Assembly: GCA_023382535.1 (NCBI GenBank)
Contig: JAHDWA010000010.1
Location: 62,001 to 126,000 of the forward strand
Length of the DNA stretch: 64,000 bases
Origin: Anaerolineae bacterium
Lineage (GTDB): Bacteria; Chloroflexota; Anaerolineae; 4572-78; J111
Direction of reading: 5' to 3'
Below are positions 60,348 to 64,000 of this stretch, piece after piece. The translations under genes were made by a program, and so were the position numbers. Below the pieces are notes generated by a model. That model saw nothing but the letters and a program-made list of their open reading frames with translations. It ran no database searches and had not been told where the DNA came from. Within the stretch, counting starts at the first letter, position 1; each line of letters begins with the position of its first letter.

Positions 60348-61091
60348 ATGCCTACCCTTCTTGAACTGCAAAATGTAACCAAGACCTTCGGCTCTCTCCT
60401 GGTCTGCCACCAGATCAGTACCAGGCTCGAAGCAGGGGAAGCTTTGGGGATTTTGGGTCCAAACGGGGCCGGCAAAACCACGCTGCTTAACCTCATTGCC
60501 GGTGACCTGCCGGTGACATCGGGCCGGATCCTCTTCCAGGGCCAGGATATCACCGCCCTCCCGGCGGCCAAACGCTGCCATCTGGGTATTGGCCGCACCT
60601 ATCAAATTCCCCGCCCTTTTAGCGGTATGACCGTCCTGGAGAATGTACTGGTCGGGGTAGCGTACGGTCATAATCAGCATCAAAAAGACTCTTATGACCT
60701 GGCCTACCAAATTCTCAAGCAGACGGGTTTGCTGGACCGCTGGAATGTCGTCGCTGGTACCCTACGCTTGTTAGAACGAAAGCGGCTGGAGCTGGCTCGC
60801 GCCCTGGCCACCCAGCCCTCGTTACTCTTACTGGATGAGATCGCCGGAGGGTTGACCGACCACGAAGTCTACGAACTGCTGGAGGTTATTGCCGCGATCC
60901 GGGCCAAAGGCGTCACCATAATCTGGATTGAGCATATTGTCCACGCCCTGCTTTCGGCAGTAGACCGGATTATGGCCATCAATTTCGGCGTCAAGCTGAC
61001 CGAAGGCAAACCGAAAGAGGTGGTTGACAGCCCTGAGTTTCAAGAAATCTATTTTGGCGTTGAGGGCGTGCGGTTGGAGAATACCGTATGA
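60348..61091 (+). CDS. Liv-type ABC ATP-binding protein (LivG-like), importer C
   Basis: A 247-residue ATPase with Walker A GPNGAGKTT, the LivG insert GRTYQIPRPFSGMTV, a degenerate signature (LRLLERKRLELAR) and Walker B LLLLDEIAGGLTD, so it resembles the LivG at 53569. ATG 60348 is the start; no ribosome site is obvious. Its stop overlaps LivF. Gene order in importer C is ATPases first and permeases last, opposite to importers A and B. Confidence 0.88.
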   Translation: MPTLLELQNVTKTFGSLLVCHQISTRLEAGEALGILGPNGAGKTTLLNLIAGDLPVTSGRILFQGQDITALPAAKRCHLGIGRTYQIPRPFSGMTVLENVLVGVAYGHNQHQKDSYDLAYQILKQTGLLDRWNVVAGTLRLLERKRLELARALATQPSLLLLDEIAGGLTDHEVYELLEVIAAIRAKGVTIIWIEHIVHALLSAVDRIMAINFGVKLTEGKPKEVVDSPEFQEIYFGVEGVRLENTV

Positions 61092-61789
61092 CCAGGCTCC
61101 TCACCGTCGAAAATATCGAGGTTTTCTACGGCGAGTTTCAAGCTCTTTTTGGAGTCAGCCTTGAGGTTGAAAAAGGAGAAACTGTCGCCATTATCGGCGC
61201 TAATGGGGCCGGCAAAACGACGCTGCTGCGTTCAATTTGCGGGGTCTTAGCTCCGGCGAGGGGCCAAATTACCTACAAAGGCCGGGTTATTTCAGGCCAG
61301 CCTGCCTACGCCCTCAACCAAACCGGCATTGTCATGGTCCCGGAAGGGCGGAAAATTTTTCCCAGCCTGTCCGTTGAAGAGAATCTCAAAATTGGGGCGT
61401 ACCACAACCGGCCGGGACCCTGGGATTTGAACAAAGTCTACGATTTATTTCCGATACTCAAGGAACGGGCTAAAAACGGGGGAACCGAGATGTCGGGCGG
61501 CCAACAACAAATGCTGGCTATCGGGCGTGCCCTGATGAGCAACCCTGATCTGGTTCTGATGGACGAGATCTCGCTGGGGCTGGCCCCCATCATCGTCAAG
61601 GCTTTGTATGAAGTGGTTGACCGCATCTCCCAAGCAGGTACCACCGTCATTTTGGTGGAGCAGGATGTCAGCCGCGGGCTGAATTCGGCGGATCACGTCT
61701 ATTGTTTACTCGAAGGCAAAGTGAGCCTGGCCGGCCAGCCGGCCGGGATTAGCCCGGAACAGATTTCGCGGGCTTACTTTGGAGTGTGA
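61088..61789 (+). CDS. Liv-type ABC ATP-binding protein (LivF-like), importer C
   Basis: A 233-residue ATPase with Walker A GANGAGKTT, signature MSGGQQQMLAIGRAL and Walker B LVLMDEISLGLAP, where DEI replaces the usual DEP. It pairs with LivG at 60348 (4-nt overlap) and its stop overlaps the LivH start. Confidence 0.9.
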   Translation: MTRLLTVENIEVFYGEFQALFGVSLEVEKGETVAIIGANGAGKTTLLRSICGVLAPARGQITYKGRVISGQPAYALNQTGIVMVPEGRKIFPSLSVEENLKIGAYHNRPGPWDLNKVYDLFPILKERAKNGGTEMSGGQQQMLAIGRALMSNPDLVLMDEISLGLAPIIVKALYEVVDRISQAGTTVILVEQDVSRGLNSADHVYCLLEGKVSLAGQPAGISPEQISRAYFGV

Positions 61790-62661
61790 TGATTACGATG
61801 CAATGGATCAACACGATTACCCAGGGAATCTTGCTGGGCGGTTTATATGCCCTCTTCGGGACCGGGCTGTCGCTGATTTTTGGGGTGATGCGCCTGGTGA
61901 ACCTGGCGCATGGCGATTTTATCGTGCTGGCCGCCTATCTCAGCCTGATCGCGATGGCCTTCGGCTTGCATCCGCTGCTAACCTTGCTGCTCGTGATTCC
62001 CATCCTGTTCCTGCTGGGAGTCTTGCTGCAGCGCGGCATTCTCAACAGAGTGTTGGGGGAAGGCCTGATGCCGCCTTTGGTCATTACGTTTGGTTTATCC
62101 ATCCTGGTGCAGAACGGGCTGCAACTGGCTTTTTCTGCCGACTCTCAAGATCTGGATGCCGGCGCTTTGGAAACTGCCAGCATGAGATTTAGCGAAGTGA
62201 CGATTGGCACGTTTCCACTGATTACCTTTATCACGGCGGTGGTGATTTTGGTTGCCCTGCAGCTCTTCTTCAGCCGGACCAAGCTGGGCCAGGCGTTCCG
62301 GGCCACCTCCGACGACCCCGGCACCGCCGAACTCATGGGCATCAACAGCCGCCAGGTCTACGGCTGGGCTATGGGTTTATCGCTGGCCATCGTGGCCGTT
62401 GCCGGGGTGCTGCTGGGTATCCGGACCAACTTTACTCCGACCATTGGCCCGGCCCGGCTGATTTTCGCCTTTGAGACCGTCATCATCGGCGGGCTGGGCA
62501 GCATTTGGGGCACGCTGGCCGGGGGCATTATCCTCGGCCTGGCCCAAAACATTGGCGCGGCTCTTGACCCGACCTGGTTTCAACTGGCCGGCCATATCGT
62601 CACCCTGCTGGTGCTGGCGGTCAAACCCAGCGGCCTGTTCGCCCGGACCCGGGATGCCTGA
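61789..62661 (+). CDS. Liv-type ABC permease (LivH-like), importer C
   Basis: A 290-residue membrane protein with GGLYALFGTGLSLIFGVMRL early and VIIGGLGSIWGTLAGGII late, typical of LivH. ATG 61789 shares a base with the stop of LivF; GTG 61786 is in frame just before. It forms the channel of importer C with the LivM at 62796, from which it is separated by a repeat-filled spacer. Confidence 0.9.
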   Translation: MITMQWINTITQGILLGGLYALFGTGLSLIFGVMRLVNLAHGDFIVLAAYLSLIAMAFGLHPLLTLLLVIPILFLLGVLLQRGILNRVLGEGLMPPLVITFGLSILVQNGLQLAFSADSQDLDAGALETASMRFSEVTIGTFPLITFITAVVILVALQLFFSRTKLGQAFRATSDDPGTAELMGINSRQVYGWAMGLSLAIVAVAGVLLGIRTNFTPTIGPARLIFAFETVIIGGLGSIWGTLAGGIILGLAQNIGAALDPTWFQLAGHIVTLLVLAVKPSGLFARTRDA

Positions 62662-62664
62662 TTT

Positions 62665-62786
62665 AATTGTGAATGGTGAATTGCCAACTGTAAATTGTGA
62701 ATAAAAAAATTTTTCTTGAGCCGTTCACTATTCACAATTCATCATTCATACCGCAGGGGTATCCCTTTGGGACAATTCACAATTAG
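62665..62786. repeat. GTGAATGGTGAATT/AATTCACAATT repeat region
   Basis: The spacer between LivH and LivM is made of AATTGTGAAT units on one strand and their complement on the other, with an 11-bp inverted repeat at 62693-62703 and 62729-62739 and a third unit at 62774-62785. Related units lie at about 26926-26941. Confidence 0.5.
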
Positions 62787-62795
62787 AACGTGTCT

Positions 62796-63827
62796 ATGCT
62801 GAAACAAACCATCTCCCTAACCCAACCCGCCTTCTCATCTGAACGCCGCCTGGGGATTGTCGCCGTGTTTTTCCTGGTGAGTTCCTTGACCGTGCCGCTC
62901 TGGGCCGACTCAGGTACGATGCGCACCTTGATCGAGTTTATCTACCTGCTTGCCCTGGCGCAGATGTGGAACCTGCTGGCCGGGTACGCCGGCATGGTTT
63001 CCATCGGCCAGCAAGCCTGGGTTGGCCTCGGCGGCTACGCCATGATTGTCCTGGCCGACGACCTGGGGATCAATGTCTTTGTGGCGGTCTTTCTGGCGGG
63101 CTTGGTGGCTATGCTCTTCGCCTTACCCACGGCTGTCCTGGTTTTCCGGCTGCGGGCCGGCTATTTCGCCATTGGCACCTGGGTCATCGCCGAAGTCTTT
63201 CGCCTGCTGGTCGCCAGCAGCACCGGCTGGTTGCAGGGGGAGTCAGGCCGGACGCTGGCCGCCTTCGCCGAAATGGGCCGGAATAGCCGCGAAATCTGGA
63301 CCTATCTCATTGCCATTGTGATTGGTTTTGGCTCGATTGCCCTGGTATACTATTTGATGCGTTCTAAATGGGGGTTGGGCTTAACCGCCACCCGCGACTC
63401 GGAAGCGGCTGCGGCCAGCGTGGGCATTGACACCTATCGCCTCAAGCTCATGGTTTTCCTGGTGTGCGCCTTCGGAACCGGAGTGGTGGGGGCCTTGATC
63501 TATTTAACCGTCCTCAATATTCGCCCCTCCGCAGCCTTCTCGGTGCAGTGGACCGCCTTTATGATCTTTATCGTGGTAATTGGCGGTATTGGCACCATCG
63601 AAGGGCCGATTATAGGGGCTGTCATCTTTTTTATCATTCGCGAATACCTCTCTGATTTTGGCGAATGGTCTTTTATTTTTTTAGGCGTGACCGCGGTGGT
63701 CATGATGCTTTTTATGCCGCAAGGGGTGTGGGGCCTGCTGCGCCATCGCTTTGACCTGGAATTTTTTCCGGTACGGCGACGCCTGCCGCCTCATTTGCGC
63801 TGGAAAGGTAGCAAAGTAGCAGAGTAG
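62796..63827 (+). CDS. Liv-type ABC permease (LivM-like), importer C
   Basis: A 343-residue membrane subunit with NLLAGYAGMVSIGQQAWVGL, LTATRDSEAAAASVGID and VIGGIGTIEGPIIGAVIFF. The start is uncertain (ATG 62796, or GTG 62790 in frame) as no ribosome site is visible. The last few residues are encoded by a GTAGCA spacer repeat (63805-63832), so the C-terminal tail derives from repeat DNA. Confidence 0.88.
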   Translation: MLKQTISLTQPAFSSERRLGIVAVFFLVSSLTVPLWADSGTMRTLIEFIYLLALAQMWNLLAGYAGMVSIGQQAWVGLGGYAMIVLADDLGINVFVAVFLAGLVAMLFALPTAVLVFRLRAGYFAIGTWVIAEVFRLLVASSTGWLQGESGRTLAAFAEMGRNSREIWTYLIAIVIGFGSIALVYYLMRSKWGLGLTATRDSEAAAASVGIDTYRLKLMVFLVCAFGTGVVGALIYLTVLNIRPSAAFSVQWTAFMIFIVVIGGIGTIEGPIIGAVIFFIIREYLSDFGEWSFIFLGVTAVVMMLFMPQGVWGLLRHRFDLEFFPVRRRLPPHLRWKGSKVAE

Positions 63828-63832
63828 CAAAG
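63805..63832. repeat. GTAGCA-type repeat overlapping the LivM stop
   Basis: AAGGTAGCAAAGTAGCAGAG followed by TAGCAAAG. It supplies the last codons and the stop of LivM. Related sequence lies at 3334-3360 and 50739-50756; beyond it the spacer has further GTTGGCTACTG-like units. Confidence 0.5.
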
Positions 63833-63919
63833 TTAGAAAAAGTAGTATCACCACTTACTTCCTGCTACTAACTGTTGGCTACTGACCACTGGTTGCTGAC
63901 TACGATGGAGTAAAGTCAA

Positions 63920-64000
63920 ATGAGCACTGTCATTATCGTTGGGGGGAGCTACGCCGGTCTGGCCGCTGCCCTGGAATTACGCCAGCGCCTGCCGGCCGGT
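63920..64000 (+). CDS. FAD/NAD(P)-dependent oxidoreductase, 5' part only
   Basis: Only the first 27 codons lie in the window. They begin MSTVIIVGGSYAGLAAALEL, a dinucleotide-binding motif of the pyridine nucleotide-disulfide oxidoreductase/NDH-2/sulfide:quinone reductase group. GGAG lies 8 nt upstream of ATG 63920. The remainder is beyond the end. Confidence 0.75.
   Translation, partial: MSTVIIVGGSYAGLAAALELRQRLPAG

Noticed and set aside
62665..62786. CRISPR array
   Set aside because: Units are degenerate, unequally spaced, and partly inverted; there are no regular spacers or cas genes.
1..64000. Genome-wide reassignment of TGA to an amino acid
   Set aside because: Many genes here end in TGA with the next gene overlapping as ATGA (for example 10074, 23054, 24561, 31508, 52431), and the CMD gene itself terminates with TGA, so only specific TGAs are candidates for recoding.

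Overview
The window is GC-rich, densely coding and almost entirely plus-stranded (one clear minus-strand gene, at 37477-38148). It encodes only catabolic, redox and uptake functions; I see no rRNA, tRNA, phage, CRISPR or plasmid genes. Lipoproteins with long Ala/Pro/Thr/Glu linkers after the lipobox, many Liv-type importers, and spacers full of short palindromic repeats resemble Chloroflexota (Anaerolineae/Caldilinea-like). This is inference from style, not from a marker gene.

Layout. 0-2.1 kb: a fumarate-reductase/AprA-like flavoprotein with a two-cluster ferredoxin. 2.2-3.3 kb: an LVIVD-repeat protein. 3.6-6.7 kb: a NitT/TauT-type ABC importer (ATPase, permease, Tat lipoprotein). 6.9-11.8 kb: M24-like protein, creatininase-family amidohydrolase, Zn dehydrogenase and a ThDP enzyme. 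11.9-13.3 kb: an MFS transporter split by one missing base. 13.4-18.2 kb: Zn dehydrogenase, FCD-type GntR regulator, beta-hydroxyacid dehydrogenase and E1 alpha/beta of a 2-oxoacid or acetoin dehydrogenase. 18.4-24.6 kb: Liv-type importer A, whose binding protein carries two tandem copies of the ligand domain. 24.6-33.4 kb: EamA transporter, amidohydrolase, cupins, FAD oxidoreductase, alpha/beta hydrolase, CMD/AhpD-like protein, M24-like protein, Gfo/Idh dehydrogenase and OsmC-like protein. 33.4-37.4 kb: SRPBCC (CoxG-like) protein and the three subunits of a molybdenum hydroxylase. 37.5-43.4 kb: XRE-cupin repressor divergent from a second E1 alpha/beta pair, a DddP-like M24 protein and E2. 43.6-47.4 kb: amidohydrolase, RidA, second beta-hydroxyacid dehydrogenase, Zn dehydrogenase. 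47.4-55.0 kb: two bicupins, an SDR and Liv-type importer B. 55.2-58.8 kb: second amidohydrolase and a two-component flavin monooxygenase. 58.9-63.8 kb: Liv-type importer C. The window ends inside an FAD/NAD(P) oxidoreductase.

Taken together the genes look like an uptake-and-degradation island for small organic, probably nitrogen-containing or aromatic, compounds: four ABC importers, hydroxylating enzymes (Mo hydroxylase, flavin monooxygenase), ring or amide hydrolases (creatininase, amidohydrolases, pseudooxynicotine-hydrolase-like enzyme), RidA and cupins for reactive intermediates, and ThDP/lipoyl dehydrogenase parts for the resulting oxo-acids. The substrate cannot be named from sequence.

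The most striking observation is a pair of probable selenoproteins. The CMD/AhpD-like gene (29680-30273) and the OsmC-like gene (32949-33410) each have a single in-frame TGA exactly where the family has its redox Cys (CxxU in the first, the peroxidatic position in the second). Each TGA is followed 18-19 nt later by a hairpin with a near-identical loop, AGGCT and AGGAT, as expected of a bacterial SECIS. Other notable points are the double-domain binding protein, an 806-bp identical tract shared by the two E1 alpha genes (gene conversion or recent duplication), three M24-fold proteins lacking canonical metal ligands, and several families of dispersed palindromic repeats.
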